From Sinomonas terrae (lineage in GTDB: Bacteria; Actinomycetota; Actinomycetes; Actinomycetales; Micrococcaceae), in assembly GCF_022539255.1 (NCBI RefSeq), contig NZ_JAKZBV010000001.1:1240001-1304000 (forward strand): a stretch of DNA of 64,000 nucleotides, given 5' to 3'. Within the stretch, counting starts at the first letter, position 1. The number at the start of each line of letters is the position of its first letter. A program made the translations under genes and the position numbers. Shown here piece by piece: positions 1 through 8,409 of the stretch. Under the pieces are notes generated by a model. The model was not told the DNA's origin. It was given only the letters and a program-made list of their open reading frames with translations, and did not search any database.

Positions 1-30
1 CCGGCTCGCACAGGGGATCTGATCCGGGAA

Positions 31-69
31 GACGACGGCGGGCACCCTCGGTGGGTGCCCGCCGTCGTC
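31..69. terminator. Strong hairpin downstream of the arabinoside permease operon
   Basis: A perfect 17-bp inverted repeat (31-47 with 53-69, 5-nt loop) lies 11 nt past the stop of the minus-strand permease. No long T-run follows, as is usual in high-GC actinobacteria. The same GACGACGGCGGG stem sequence recurs in the typA terminator near 16.05 kb. Confidence 0.8.
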
Positions 70-79
70 CGTGTGGGGT

Positions 80-988
80 TCAGCCCTTGAGCCCCGAGCC
101 GGCCACGCCTTCGACGATGCGCCGCTGGAGGAAGAAGTAGATGATGACGAGCGGCAGCGCGCCGAGGATCGCTGATGCCTGGATATCCGCGAGCCGCTGC
201 CCGTAGGAGCCTTGAACCGTGGCGAGACCGACGGGGATGGTCATGAGCTTCGGGTTCGAGAGCGTGAACAGCGGAAGGATCAGGTTGTTCCATACCGTGA
301 CGAACGTCAGGATCCCGACCGCCGAGACCACTGGCCGCGAAAGCGGCAGGATGACTGACCAGTAGATGCGCCAGTAGCTCGCGCCGTCAACCCGCGCCGC
401 TTCCTCGAGCTCCCGGGGGAGCCCGCCGAAGAACTGCTTGAAGATGAAGACGGCGACGACGGCCGGGACCTGGGGGAGGATCACCGACCAGTACGTATTG
501 AGCAGTCCCATCCCCGCGAGCTCTTGGAACACGGGCACCACGAGGACTTGGGTCGGCACCATGATCCCGGCGAGGACGAGCAGGAACACGAGCTTGCGCC
601 CGCGGAACTGCATGCGCGAGAGCGGATAGGCCGCCATCGACGCGAAGGCCACGGTGAGGATGACCGTGAAGGCCGAGGTGATCGCGCTCGCGAGGTACCA
701 GTTCCACAGGTCGCCCGAGCCGAGCAGCACTGAATACGAGTGGCCCGTGAGCTGGGTGTCCGAGAGGATTGCGGGTGCCCCGAGGGAGGCGGTTGCGTTG
801 GAAGTGAGCGATGTCTTGATCGCCCAGATCGTCGGCAGGAGCCAGAGGAGGGCCAGCAGGCCGAGGACGACGGCGGACGCTAGCTTGAATCCGCGGGCCT
901 CCTTTCCGTTGAGGGCCTTGGGCGAGGCAGGGGCGGGAGCAGCCGCGGTGAAGACCCGACGGCTCCGGGATGTCTGGATCGTCGCCAT
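80..988 (-). CDS. Sugar ABC transporter permease, MalG/AraQ type (CUT1)
   Basis: Inner-membrane permease of a carbohydrate importer, 302 aa, with about six transmembrane helices. The cytoplasmic loop EAARVDGASYWRIYWSVILP is the EAA motif that docks the ATPase and marks the second (MalG-like) subunit of CUT1 systems. The start at 988 is chosen because GAGGG lies 7 nt upstream; a longer frame opens at 1003 but would overlap the preceding permease, whose TGA ends at 990. It is the last gene of the arabinofuranosidase operon and almost certainly works with the permease and binding protein just upstream. No ATPase is encoded nearby, so a shared MsmK/MsiK-type ATPase elsewhere is inferred. The exact sugar is inferred from the linked GH51 enzyme. 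Confidence 0.9.
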   Translation of the reverse strand: MATIQTSRSRRVFTAAAPAPASPKALNGKEARGFKLASAVVLGLLALLWLLPTIWAIKTSLTSNATASLGAPAILSDTQLTGHSYSVLLGSGDLWNWYLASAITSAFTVILTVAFASMAAYPLSRMQFRGRKLVFLLVLAGIMVPTQVLVVPVFQELAGMGLLNTYWSVILPQVPAVVAVFIFKQFFGGLPRELEEAARVDGASYWRIYWSVILPLSRPVVSAVGILTFVTVWNNLILPLFTLSNPKLMTIPVGLATVQGSYGQRLADIQASAILGALPLVIIYFFLQRRIVEGVAGSGLKG

Positions 989-989
989 G

Positions 990-1934
990 TCAGGCCCTCG
1001 CATCCTGTGCCCGGGTGAGCAGCTGTCGGGCCGCCGCGATCAGCAGGATCGCGATGAAGAGCAGGACCGACGCGGCGGATGCCGCTCCGACACGGTCGCT
1101 CGTGAAAGCGGTGTTCGCAATGAAGGTGAGCGCGACGTTTGTCGACTGTCCTGGCCCCCCGCTCGTCATGAGGTAGATCTGGTCGAAGATCTTGAGGCTC
1201 GCGATGATCTGCAGGAGGATCACGAGGGTCGTCGTCCGTCCTAGGAGCGGGATGGTGATGAAGCGGATCTGCTGCCACGGGGAAGCGCCGTCGACCGCCG
1301 CGGCCTCATAGAGCTCGCGAGGGATGTCCTGCAGCGCGGCCAAGTACAGGATGAAGTTGAACCCGATGGTCCACCACACGGTCGCGGCCGCGACTCCGGC
1401 CATGGCCCAGGCGGGGTCGGCGAGCACCGGAGTGGGTGCGAGGCCGAGGAATGCCTGGAACTCGTTGAGCAGGCCCGTGTCCGGAGTGAAGATGAACGAC
1501 CAGATCAGGGCAATCGACGCCGAGGGCAGGATGAAAGGGACGAAGAAGGCCAGCCTGAAGAACCACTGGCCGCGGCCCACCCGATTGGTCAGAATCGCCA
1601 TCACGAAGCCGAGCACCACGAGTGGAGGCGTCGTGTAGAGCGTGAACTGGACGGTGTGCCACATGGCGTTCCAGAAGTCCGGTCGCGTGAGCATCTCCGC
1701 ATAGTTAGCCAGCCCGGCGAAGGTGCCGAGGCCGGAGCGGACCAGGCTTGTGTTGAAGAAGCTGGCCACGATCATGTACAGCGTCGGGCCGATGAGGAAG
1801 GCGAGATAGATCACGGCGAACGGTGCGAGGAAGAGCCACGCGGGGCGGCTTTGGCGGGTGCCGCCGCCCAGTGAGCCAGCCTTCGTCGGCGTCGCTCTCA
1901 AGGTTCTGGGGGTGGAGGTCGTGATGGTCGTCAT
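990..1934 (-). CDS. Sugar ABC transporter permease, MalF/UgpA type (CUT1)
   Basis: First permease subunit of the arabinoside importer, 314 aa, with an N-terminal cytoplasmic stretch, six hydrophobic segments and the EAA-loop motif ELYEAAAVDGASPWQQIRFI. The start at 1934 (MTTITTS) is preceded by GGAG at 8 nt; the frame stays open far upstream through the binding-protein gene, but that extension is a GC-driven shadow. The gap to the upstream binding protein is 29 nt and the downstream permease begins 1 nt after this stop (TGACATG), so the three are cotranscribed and probably translationally coupled. Family and role are firm; the substrate (arabinose oligomers) is inference from context. Confidence 0.9.
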   Translation of the reverse strand: MTTITTSTPRTLRATPTKAGSLGGGTRQSRPAWLFLAPFAVIYLAFLIGPTLYMIVASFFNTSLVRSGLGTFAGLANYAEMLTRPDFWNAMWHTVQFTLYTTPPLVVLGFVMAILTNRVGRGQWFFRLAFFVPFILPSASIALIWSFIFTPDTGLLNEFQAFLGLAPTPVLADPAWAMAGVAAATVWWTIGFNFILYLAALQDIPRELYEAAAVDGASPWQQIRFITIPLLGRTTTLVILLQIIASLKIFDQIYLMTSGGPGQSTNVALTFIANTAFTSDRVGAASAASVLLFIAILLIAAARQLLTRAQDARA

Positions 1935-1956
1935 GGGTTTGCTCCGCTCTTGCTTG

Positions 1957-1974
1957 ATCCCCGTCAGAGGGGAT
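1957..1974 (-). terminator. Small hairpin straddling the solute-binding-protein stop codon
   Basis: ATCCCC (1957-1962) pairs with GGGGAT (1969-1974) around the TGA stop of the binding-protein gene. Six base pairs is weak for termination. It may instead modulate or protect mRNA between the binding protein and the permeases. Confidence 0.4.
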
Positions 1975-3316
1975 TTGCCGCATTCAGGTACGGGGAGAGC
2001 TGCGAGTTGATGCTCGCGAGGGCAGCGTCTGGGGAAGCGAGGCGCTGCTGGACGAGCGCGGTCTGCGCTCCGACGATGTTCTCGAAGACGGAACCCGAGC
2101 CCGAGTACCAGGCGAGGGCGTCGTAGTGGGTGTACTGGGCGACCTCCGAATAGCTCGCCTGCGGCTCGAGCTTCTGGTATTCCGAGCTGTTGAGCGTTGG
2201 GAGATAGGCCGGAATGTGGCCGCCTTGGGCCCACGTCATGCTCTGTTTGAGCATGGCCGCGATGAAGTTCATCGCGAGTTGGGTCTGTTCTGGGGTGCGT
2301 GCCTTCTTCGGCAGGACGAATGTGTGGGAGTCCGCTTGGGCGGCCTTGCGGTCGAAGAGCTGGGGCACCGGCGCCATTCCGAACTTGAGTCCCTTGACCT
2401 TCTGCGCCGTCGTGAGCTCCCATTCGCCCTCAAGGTAGAAGGCCGCCTTCCCGGTGAACATCATCGTCTCCGCTCCGGCGTAGTCGGTGATGGGCGCGAG
2501 CCAGCCCTGCGTGCTCATCCGCTGGATGTAGGCGAGCGCCTTCCGTGCGAGGTCCTCCTTGACGGTGATGCTCCGTCCGCTGTCGCCGAGGAACGGCGTG
2601 CTGCCGTCCATCTGCGAATAGAGGGTCTGGAAGAAACGCCAGGGTGTTGCGAAGTCGCCCACGGTTGCGGAGGCGATCGCATAGCCGCCGGTGGCCTTCT
2701 TTGCCGCCTCGAGAGCGGCCTCCCACTGGTCCACTCCCTTGATCGGCTTGAGCTTGCCGTTGCCGTCGAGCAGCCCGGCCTTCTCGCACACGTCGACGTT
2801 GTAGAACAGTACGAAGGGGTGTGTGTCGAGGGGAATCGCGTAGTTCTGCCCTCCGCGCTTCTGGTTCGCCCACGCGTTCTGGTTGAAGTCCGACGCCGCG
2901 AGCCCGGCGCCTGCGAGCATCTCATCCGTGATGGGGGTGAGCAGGTCAGCCTCGGCGAGGTTCTGCATGCGGGTCAGGTGCGAGACGGCCACGTCCGGAG
3001 GCTGGCCTCCCACCGTCGCAAGGGTGAGCTTCGTGTAGTAGGGATCGCCCCAGGCGAAGGTGGCGGCAGTCAGGGAGTTGGATCCGTGCTGCTTCGTGTA
3101 GGTGTCGAGCATGGTCTGGAGCCGTGCGCCGTCGCCGCCGCCGAAGAGGTTCCAGAACGTGACGGTCGAGGCGTCGAGTGCGCTTCCAACCAGCCCGGCG
3201 CCGATCGGCGCGTCGCATCCACTCAGCAGGGGCGCCGCCGCGAAGGCTGCGGCTCCGGCCATGAGGCCGCGGAGAACGGTCCGACGCCCGACGGCGCCGG
3301 CCCCCTGCGCGTTCAT
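1964..3316 (-). CDS. Tat-type lipoprotein, extracellular sugar-binding protein (family 1)
   Basis: A 450-aa extracellular solute-binding protein for the adjacent CUT1 permeases. Its N-terminus carries a twin-arginine signal (GRRTVLRGL, residues 10-18), an alanine-rich hydrophobic core and a lipobox LLSGC with the acylated cysteine near residue 34, so it is predicted to be exported folded by Tat and then lipid-anchored. The rest has the aromatic-rich layout of family-1 sugar-binding proteins. Its ATG overlaps the stop of the upstream arabinofuranosidase gene by ATGA, indicating translational coupling. Arabinose-oligosaccharide binding is inferred from this link. A small hairpin covers the stop codon. 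Confidence 0.88.
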   Translation of the reverse strand: MNAQGAGAVGRRTVLRGLMAGAAAFAAAPLLSGCDAPIGAGLVGSALDASTVTFWNLFGGGDGARLQTMLDTYTKQHGSNSLTAATFAWGDPYYTKLTLATVGGQPPDVAVSHLTRMQNLAEADLLTPITDEMLAGAGLAASDFNQNAWANQKRGGQNYAIPLDTHPFVLFYNVDVCEKAGLLDGNGKLKPIKGVDQWEAALEAAKKATGGYAIASATVGDFATPWRFFQTLYSQMDGSTPFLGDSGRSITVKEDLARKALAYIQRMSTQGWLAPITDYAGAETMMFTGKAAFYLEGEWELTTAQKVKGLKFGMAPVPQLFDRKAAQADSHTFVLPKKARTPEQTQLAMNFIAAMLKQSMTWAQGGHIPAYLPTLNSSEYQKLEPQASYSEVAQYTHYDALAWYSGSGSVFENIVGAQTALVQQRLASPDAALASINSQLSPYLNAANPL

Positions 3317-4833
3317 TGCTCACGCCCCAACTCGATGACCGTCCAAGATACGGGCGGAAGCGTCACGTGGACGAGGTTGCCCTCCTCCTTGGCGAGGCCC
3401 TCACGAGGCACGACGGCGCCAGGTTCTTCGGCGCTGTTGCGACGGTACGGGTCATCGTCCGTCAGCGAGCTCACTTGGCGAACGCGGGCGCCCTCGAGGG
3501 CAGCGAGGTCGATTTCGACATCGATCGTCGTCCCCGCAGTCCTGTTGACGAGGAAGACGGCTCCCGATTCCGAGTCCTCGTCCCACGTCGCGACGCCGTC
3601 GACGCTCGAGACGACACCGTGTCCGGCGGTCTCGTGCATCGGGGACTTGAGGTGAAGAGGGACTGCGACTCCTCGAGCCAGCCGCGCGGCCTGAGCGAAG
3701 GGATGGAAGATCGTCTGCCGCCACGCAGGGCCGCCGGGCTCAGCCATGATCGGGGCGATCACGTTGACGAGCTGCGCCTGGCACGCGGCAGTGACCCGGT
3801 CGCTGTGCTTGAGCAGCGAAACGATGAGCCCGCCCACCACGACGGCGTCGGCGACGTTGTACTTGTCTTCCAGGAGCCGCGGGCCGACGGGCCAGTCGTC
3901 TCCCGTCGGGACCTTGGACTCCTCGCGGGACTGATACCAGACGTTCCACTCGTCGACGGAGATCGAGATCTTCTTGCTGCTGCGCCGCTTGGCACCGACG
4001 TGGTCTGCCGTTGCGATGACCGCCTCGATGAAGTGGTCGAGGTCGACGCCAGAGGCGAGGAATGTCGCGAGATCCCCGTCCTTCTCCTCGTAGTAGCGGT
4101 GCAGCGAGATGTAGTCGACTTCGTCGTAGCAGGCCTCGAGCACCGTGCGCTCCCAGTCGCCGAACGTCGGCATGAAGGGCCCGGAGCTTCCGCAGGCGAC
4201 AAGGTCGAGGTCGGGATCGATCATGCGCATGGCGCGGGCTGCAGTCAGAGCTGCGGTGCCGTACGCTTCGGCGTCCATGTGGCCGATCTGCCAAGGTCCG
4301 TCCATCTCGTTTCCGAGGCACCACATCCGTACCCCGTACGGCTCCTCGTGCCCATTCGCACGCCGAAGGTCCGCCATCGCTGTCGGCGCCGTGCCGTTGA
4401 CATAGTCGAGCAGGTCGACCGCATCGAGAACTCCGCCCGTCCCAAGATTCACGGCCCACATGGGTTCGACGCCGGCCTTGGCACACCAGCTCAGGAACTC
4501 GTCCGTGCCGACCTTGTTGGGCTCGAGACTGTGCCACGCGAGGTCCAACCGCGCAGGTCGGTCCTCAGCTGGGCCGATGCCGTCGCGCCAGCGGTAGCCG
4601 GAGACGAAGTTGCCGCCCGGGTAACGGACGATCGTTGCGCCGAGTTCGCGGACGAGTTCGAGGACGTCAGTCCGGAAGCCTTCCTCGTCCGCGCTCGGAT
4701 GGTCGGGTTCGAAGATGCCCGTGTAGACGCAGCGCCCGAGATGCTCGACGAAGGAACCGAAGATGCGGCGGGAGACTGGCGCGAGGGCTTGGCGCGGATC
4801 GAGCACGCCACGGGCGATGGTGGGGGACGACAT
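3313..4833 (-). CDS. abfA: Alpha-L-arabinofuranosidase, GH51
   Basis: Releases terminal non-reducing alpha-L-arabinofuranosyl residues from arabino-oligosaccharides. The 506-aa protein matches GH51 length. The acid/base glutamate sits in CLGNEMDGPW (E176) and the nucleophile glutamate in SVDEWNVWY (E295); the N-terminal RIFGSFVEHLGR and YPGGNFVSGY are also typical. No signal peptide is present, so it acts in the cytoplasm on imported oligosaccharides. Start at 4833 is set by GGAG 6 nt upstream; the frame opens at 4872 without a better site. First gene of the operon, overlapping the binding-protein gene by 4 nt, with a LacI-type operator inside its promoter. Confidence 0.93.
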   Translation of the reverse strand: MSSPTIARGVLDPRQALAPVSRRIFGSFVEHLGRCVYTGIFEPDHPSADEEGFRTDVLELVRELGATIVRYPGGNFVSGYRWRDGIGPAEDRPARLDLAWHSLEPNKVGTDEFLSWCAKAGVEPMWAVNLGTGGVLDAVDLLDYVNGTAPTAMADLRRANGHEEPYGVRMWCLGNEMDGPWQIGHMDAEAYGTAALTAARAMRMIDPDLDLVACGSSGPFMPTFGDWERTVLEACYDEVDYISLHRYYEEKDGDLATFLASGVDLDHFIEAVIATADHVGAKRRSSKKISISVDEWNVWYQSREESKVPTGDDWPVGPRLLEDKYNVADAVVVGGLIVSLLKHSDRVTAACQAQLVNVIAPIMAEPGGPAWRQTIFHPFAQAARLARGVAVPLHLKSPMHETAGHGVVSSVDGVATWDEDSESGAVFLVNRTAGTTIDVEIDLAALEGARVRQVSSLTDDDPYRRNSAEEPGAVVPREGLAKEEGNLVHVTLPPVSWTVIELGREQ

Positions 4834-4894
4834 AGGACTCCAATCGGTTGCGGCGCCTACTGGCGAGACCACCTCGGTGTGATCTGCGCCTCAC

Positions 4895-4922
4895 GTTACA
4901 TCGTTGTAATGGATGCGGACAA
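4895..4922 (-). promoter_or_regulatory. Promoter of the abfA operon with LacI-family operator
   Basis: Reading the minus strand, TTGTCC (4922-4917), a 16-nt spacer and TGTAAC (4900-4895) resemble -35 and -10 boxes. The 14-bp near-palindrome at 4896-4909 has a central CG, 6 of 7 matching arm positions and TTACA/TGTAA ends, as in LacI/GalR operators. It overlaps the -10, which fits repression by the LacI protein encoded next door. Confidence 0.65.
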
Positions 4923-4964
4923 GAGGGCGCTGTGACCGGTCCCAATGAATTTTGGGGGAGGGAA

Positions 4965-5975
4965 TCAGGCGCTGGTTGCGCCGGTGCTGGCCCGGTGCCG
5001 GATGGAGAACGGAACTGTGACGGTGCGTGGAGGGCGACCGCGGTGCTCGATCTGCTCGAGGAGCAGTTGGACCGCCTTCTCGGCCATTGTGCGGCGGCTG
5101 AAGTTCACGCTGGTGAGGGCGGGGACGGCGTAGGGGCTCATGGCGAGGTCGTCGAACCCTGCCACCGAGACATCCCTCGGCACCGAGAGGCCGGCAGAGG
5201 CGAGGACCGAGAGTGCGCCGTAGGCGAGGCTGTCTGTAAAGCAGAAGAGCGCGTCGGGCGGATCGTGACGAGCAAGGAAGCCGGAGAGCGCCTCGGCCCC
5301 GCCTTCGGAGTGCCAGTCCTCGCAGATGATCTCGAGCTCAGGTTCCCACGGAAGGCCCAGCTCGGCGAGCGCCTCACGGTAGCCCCTCGTGCGCGTCTCT
5401 GCGGTCGCGGCCGCTCCCGGCCGCCGCGCGCCCAGGACCGCAATCCGTCGTCGTCCTCCCTCGGCGAACATCCTCGTCACGGCCCGCGCCGCACCCACGC
5501 TGTCCACGCCCACGGCATCGACGATGTTCTGCTGTACCTCGCCGAGGATCACCGCCGGGGGCAGGACGATGCCCGGAGCGATGGCGCTCTGGTCGAGGAC
5601 GAGCGGATTGAGGATCAGGCCGTCGACGAGATTCGCGCGAGCCCGGGTGAGCAATTGCAGCTCCCGCTCCGGATCGTAGCCCGTCTCTTCGAGCTGGACG
5701 GCGAGCCGATTCCGGTGGGCGGCCTCGACGACTTCGTGGACGAGTTCGGCGGAATATGGCGTGCTCAGGTCTGGCAGCGCGAGGGCGATCAGGCCGGAGC
5801 GTCCGTTCCGCAGGCCGCGCGCGGACAGATTTGGAACGTAGTCGAGGCTTGCCATGGCCGCCTCGACGCGTTCGCGGGTATCCGGGTTTACCGGGACGGT
5901 TCCGTTGACGACGTTGGAGACGGTCTTCGGGGACACGCCCGCGAGACGCGCAACGTCCCTGACCGTGGCTCGCAT
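4965..5975 (-). CDS. LacI/GalR-family transcriptional regulator of the arabinoside operon
   Basis: A 336-aa repressor. The N-terminus (TVRDVARLAGVSPKTVSNVV) is a LacI helix-turn-helix with the hinge region NLSARGLRNGRSG, followed by a periplasmic-binding-protein-like effector domain with FCFTDSLAYGALSVL and DVSVAGFDDLAMSPY. Start 5975 is preceded by a near-perfect AGGAGG at 6 nt; an upstream ATG at 5999 lacks one. It lies upstream of abfA on the same strand, separated by 131 bp holding the operator, so arabinose or an arabino-oligosaccharide is the likely inducer (inference). Confidence 0.92.
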   Translation of the reverse strand: MRATVRDVARLAGVSPKTVSNVVNGTVPVNPDTRERVEAAMASLDYVPNLSARGLRNGRSGLIALALPDLSTPYSAELVHEVVEAAHRNRLAVQLEETGYDPERELQLLTRARANLVDGLILNPLVLDQSAIAPGIVLPPAVILGEVQQNIVDAVGVDSVGAARAVTRMFAEGGRRRIAVLGARRPGAAATAETRTRGYREALAELGLPWEPELEIICEDWHSEGGAEALSGFLARHDPPDALFCFTDSLAYGALSVLASAGLSVPRDVSVAGFDDLAMSPYAVPALTSVNFSRRTMAEKAVQLLLEQIEHRGRPPRTVTVPFSIRHRASTGATSA

Positions 5976-6436
5976 CCGCCGCCTCCTGTGTTGAGCCATG
6001 GCAGTCCGCCATGGCTTTCGATTCTCGCATGAGAGAGGAGACCGTGCGGGGGAGGGGAGCGGGGGTGAGGGCCGACGGCGGGTGGGGAGGAAGGAAGCTC
6101 CGTCCAGCAGCATTGCCCACCTTGACGGGGCGGTCCTAGCCCGGGACGCAGCGATTGGACGGGTGCGGCTACCGGGGAGTATGCCGCGGAACCTCGGGGA
6201 AAAAGCGATTGGGGTTTCCCAATCACCTCGACGGGTGAGGAGGTCTGCTGGGGGAAATCTGAAAGATATGTTGCAGCTCGATAACAACCGCAATCTGAAA
6301 CGTCGCTTTCGTAGCCAGCGCGCCGTTACTGTGCGTAGGCTGTGTGGCATGTGAGGCGCGCCACGTCCCTGCGTCTGGGGGTAGGGCCCTCCGCCGGATG
6401 CGTCCGGCACAGAATTCACCGAACATAGGAGGCGGA
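5976..6436. other. Divergent intergenic region between lacI-type gene and peptide-binding protein
   Basis: 461 bp without a supported gene. It holds a 7-bp-arm palindrome GATTGGG-GTTT-CCCAATC at 6207-6224, an AT-richer pocket around 6260-6300, and a small hairpin GCCGGA-TGCG-TCCGGC at 6393-6408 shortly before the AGGAGG of the peptide-binding protein. No convincing -35/-10 pair was found for either direction. Confidence 0.5.
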
Positions 6437-8224
6437 ATGCGTTTCAGGCGTATTTCGAAGGTGGTTGGGGTTGCAGCTGCGGCTGTCCTAGCACTCAGCG
6501 CCTGCGCGACCCAAGGCGGCGGAACGGCGGCATCGTCTTCGTCGAGCAGCGGGGCGGCCAAGACGGGCGGCAGCGCCACGGTTGTCGAGGTGAACGCGTT
6601 CAACACGTTCAACGCGAACACAGCCAACGGCAACACGGACATCAACTCGAAGATCAGCTACGCGACCCACATGGGCTTCTACTATGTGGACAACAATCTG
6701 AAGGTCGTCCACAACGACAAGTTCGGTTCGTACGAGAAGACCTCGGACAACCCGCTCACGGTCAAGTACACGATCAACGACGGCGTCAAGTGGTCCGACG
6801 GGACCCCGGTGACGGCGTACGACGTCGCTCTCAACTGGGCCGCCAACTCGGGTTGGTTCGATGACGCGAACGCGGACGGAACCACGGGTACGAGCTACTT
6901 CTCGACGGCGGCGTCGACGCAGGGGCTCAACGGAACGAACTTCCCGGACGTCTCGTCTGACGGCAAGACGTTCACCCTGACCTACACCACGCCGTACTCC
7001 GACTGGGAGACCGCGATCGGCGGCAACAACGGCACGATCGACATCCCGGCGCACATTGTCGCCAAGCATGCAGGTCTCTCGGACGCCAAGGCGCTCTACG
7101 ACCTCATGAAGGGCATGAAGAAGGGCGACCCGGCACATCCGCAGCCGGCCAACGAAACGCTCAAGAAGGCCGCGGACTTCTACAACACGGGCTTCGACAC
7201 CAAGACCCTCCCGTCGGACACGAGCCTCTTCCTCTCGAACGGCCCGTACATCGTCAAGGACATGGTCTCGGACCAGTCGATGACGCTCGTGCGCAACAAG
7301 GACTACAACTGGGGTCCCGCCGCCCACCTCGACCAGATCGTGGTGCGCTACATCGGTTCGTCCCCGGCGCAGATCCAGGCACTCAAGAACGGCGAGGCGG
7401 ACATCATCGCCCCGCAGGCCTCGTCTGACACGATCCAGCAGCTCAAGGCGCTCCAAGGCGTGACGGTCGATCAGGGCAACCAGCTCTCGTACGATCACAT
7501 CGACCTGAACTTCAACGGCGTCTTCGCTGACCAGAATGTCCGCACGGCATTCATGCTCACGGTTCCGCGGCAGGACATCGTGAACAAGCTGATCACCCAG
7601 ATGGATCCGAACGCGAAGCCGCTCGACTCGCAGATCTTCGTGCCGCAGCAGGCGGGCTACGCAGACTCGGTCAAGAACAATGGCTCGTCTGCCTATGACT
7701 CGGTCAACATCGACAAGGCGAAGCAGCTCCTCGCGGGCAAGACGCCGACGGTCCGGATCATGTACAACAAGGACAACCCGAACCGTGTTGACGCCTACAC
7801 CCTGATCGCGGCGAACGCTGCGAAGGCTGGCTTCAAGGTGGTCGACGACGGCCTCGGCAAGTCGGACTGGGGCAAGGCACTCGGCAACGGTACGTATGAT
7901 GCGTCGATCTTCGGGTGGATCAACCCGGGTGTCGGAGTCTCCGGCGTCCCGCAGATCTTCCAGACCGGCAGCGGCTCGAACTTCAACAAGTTCTCCGATC
8001 CGCAGGCGGACGCGCTCATGAAGCAGCTCATCCAGACGACTGACCAGTCCAAGCAGGTCAGCCTCGAGCAGCAGATCGACCAGAGGATCTGGGCTTCGTC
8101 CTACGGCCTCCCGCTCTTCCAGGCGGTCGGCGTGGATGCGTACAGCAACCGCGTCACGGGCGTGAAGTACATGCCGAACAGCAGCGGCGTGTGGTGGAAC
8201 TACTGGGACTGGGCGACCACGTAA
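6437..8224 (+). CDS. Peptide ABC transporter substrate-binding lipoprotein (family 5, OppA/DppA type)
   Basis: Captures oligopeptides (or a related ligand) outside the membrane for the permeases downstream; 595 aa, usual for family 5. A lipoprotein signal ends at LALSAC (cysteine near residue 24), followed by a Ser/Gly-rich tether. KWSDGTPVTAYDVALNW is the family signature near residue 117. Start 6437 follows AGGAGG at 5 nt (6427-6432); the frame is open upstream but unsupported. A 12-bp-stem hairpin 24 nt after the stop separates it from the permease genes, probably allowing higher expression of the binding protein. Ligand specificity cannot be read from the sequence. Confidence 0.9.
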   Translation: MRFRRISKVVGVAAAAVLALSACATQGGGTAASSSSSSGAAKTGGSATVVEVNAFNTFNANTANGNTDINSKISYATHMGFYYVDNNLKVVHNDKFGSYEKTSDNPLTVKYTINDGVKWSDGTPVTAYDVALNWAANSGWFDDANADGTTGTSYFSTAASTQGLNGTNFPDVSSDGKTFTLTYTTPYSDWETAIGGNNGTIDIPAHIVAKHAGLSDAKALYDLMKGMKKGDPAHPQPANETLKKAADFYNTGFDTKTLPSDTSLFLSNGPYIVKDMVSDQSMTLVRNKDYNWGPAAHLDQIVVRYIGSSPAQIQALKNGEADIIAPQASSDTIQQLKALQGVTVDQGNQLSYDHIDLNFNGVFADQNVRTAFMLTVPRQDIVNKLITQMDPNAKPLDSQIFVPQQAGYADSVKNNGSSAYDSVNIDKAKQLLAGKTPTVRIMYNKDNPNRVDAYTLIAANAAKAGFKVVDDGLGKSDWGKALGNGTYDASIFGWINPGVGVSGVPQIFQTGSGSNFNKFSDPQADALMKQLIQTTDQSKQVSLEQQIDQRIWASSYGLPLFQAVGVDAYSNRVTGVKYMPNSSGVWWNYWDWATT

Positions 8225-8247
8225 CCACCTTCAGTTCTGATGCTGTG

Positions 8248-8280
8248 AGCGCCGGGACCGAGCTCCATGGTCCCGGCGCT
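8248..8280 (+). terminator. Intra-operon hairpin after the peptide-binding protein
   Basis: Perfect 12-bp inverted repeat AGCGCCGGGACC/GGTCCCGGCGCT with a 9-nt loop. It lies between the binding protein and the first permease, both on the plus strand, so it is likely a partial terminator or an mRNA-stabilising 3' end. Confidence 0.75.
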
Positions 8281-8409
8281 TTGCAGCGCCACCCGGCACA
8301 CCGGCCACCCGCCGTCGGGCCCCCGCCGACCGCGGGGTACAGCCCCCAGGCCCCCAACGAGCTGCCGTCCTACCTATCCGGCAGCCGACTTCCAGAGGTA
8401 CAACAAACC

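Noticed and set aside
990..2423. 477-residue form of the MalF-type permease
   Set aside because: The extension overlaps the binding-protein gene; the permease N-terminus and ribosome site are at 1934.
2126..4935. Long plus-strand open frames (about 509 and 539 codons) antisense to the binding-protein and arabinofuranosidase genes
   Set aside because: They arise from GC-rich third positions of the real minus-strand genes, lack ribosome sites and recognisable domains.
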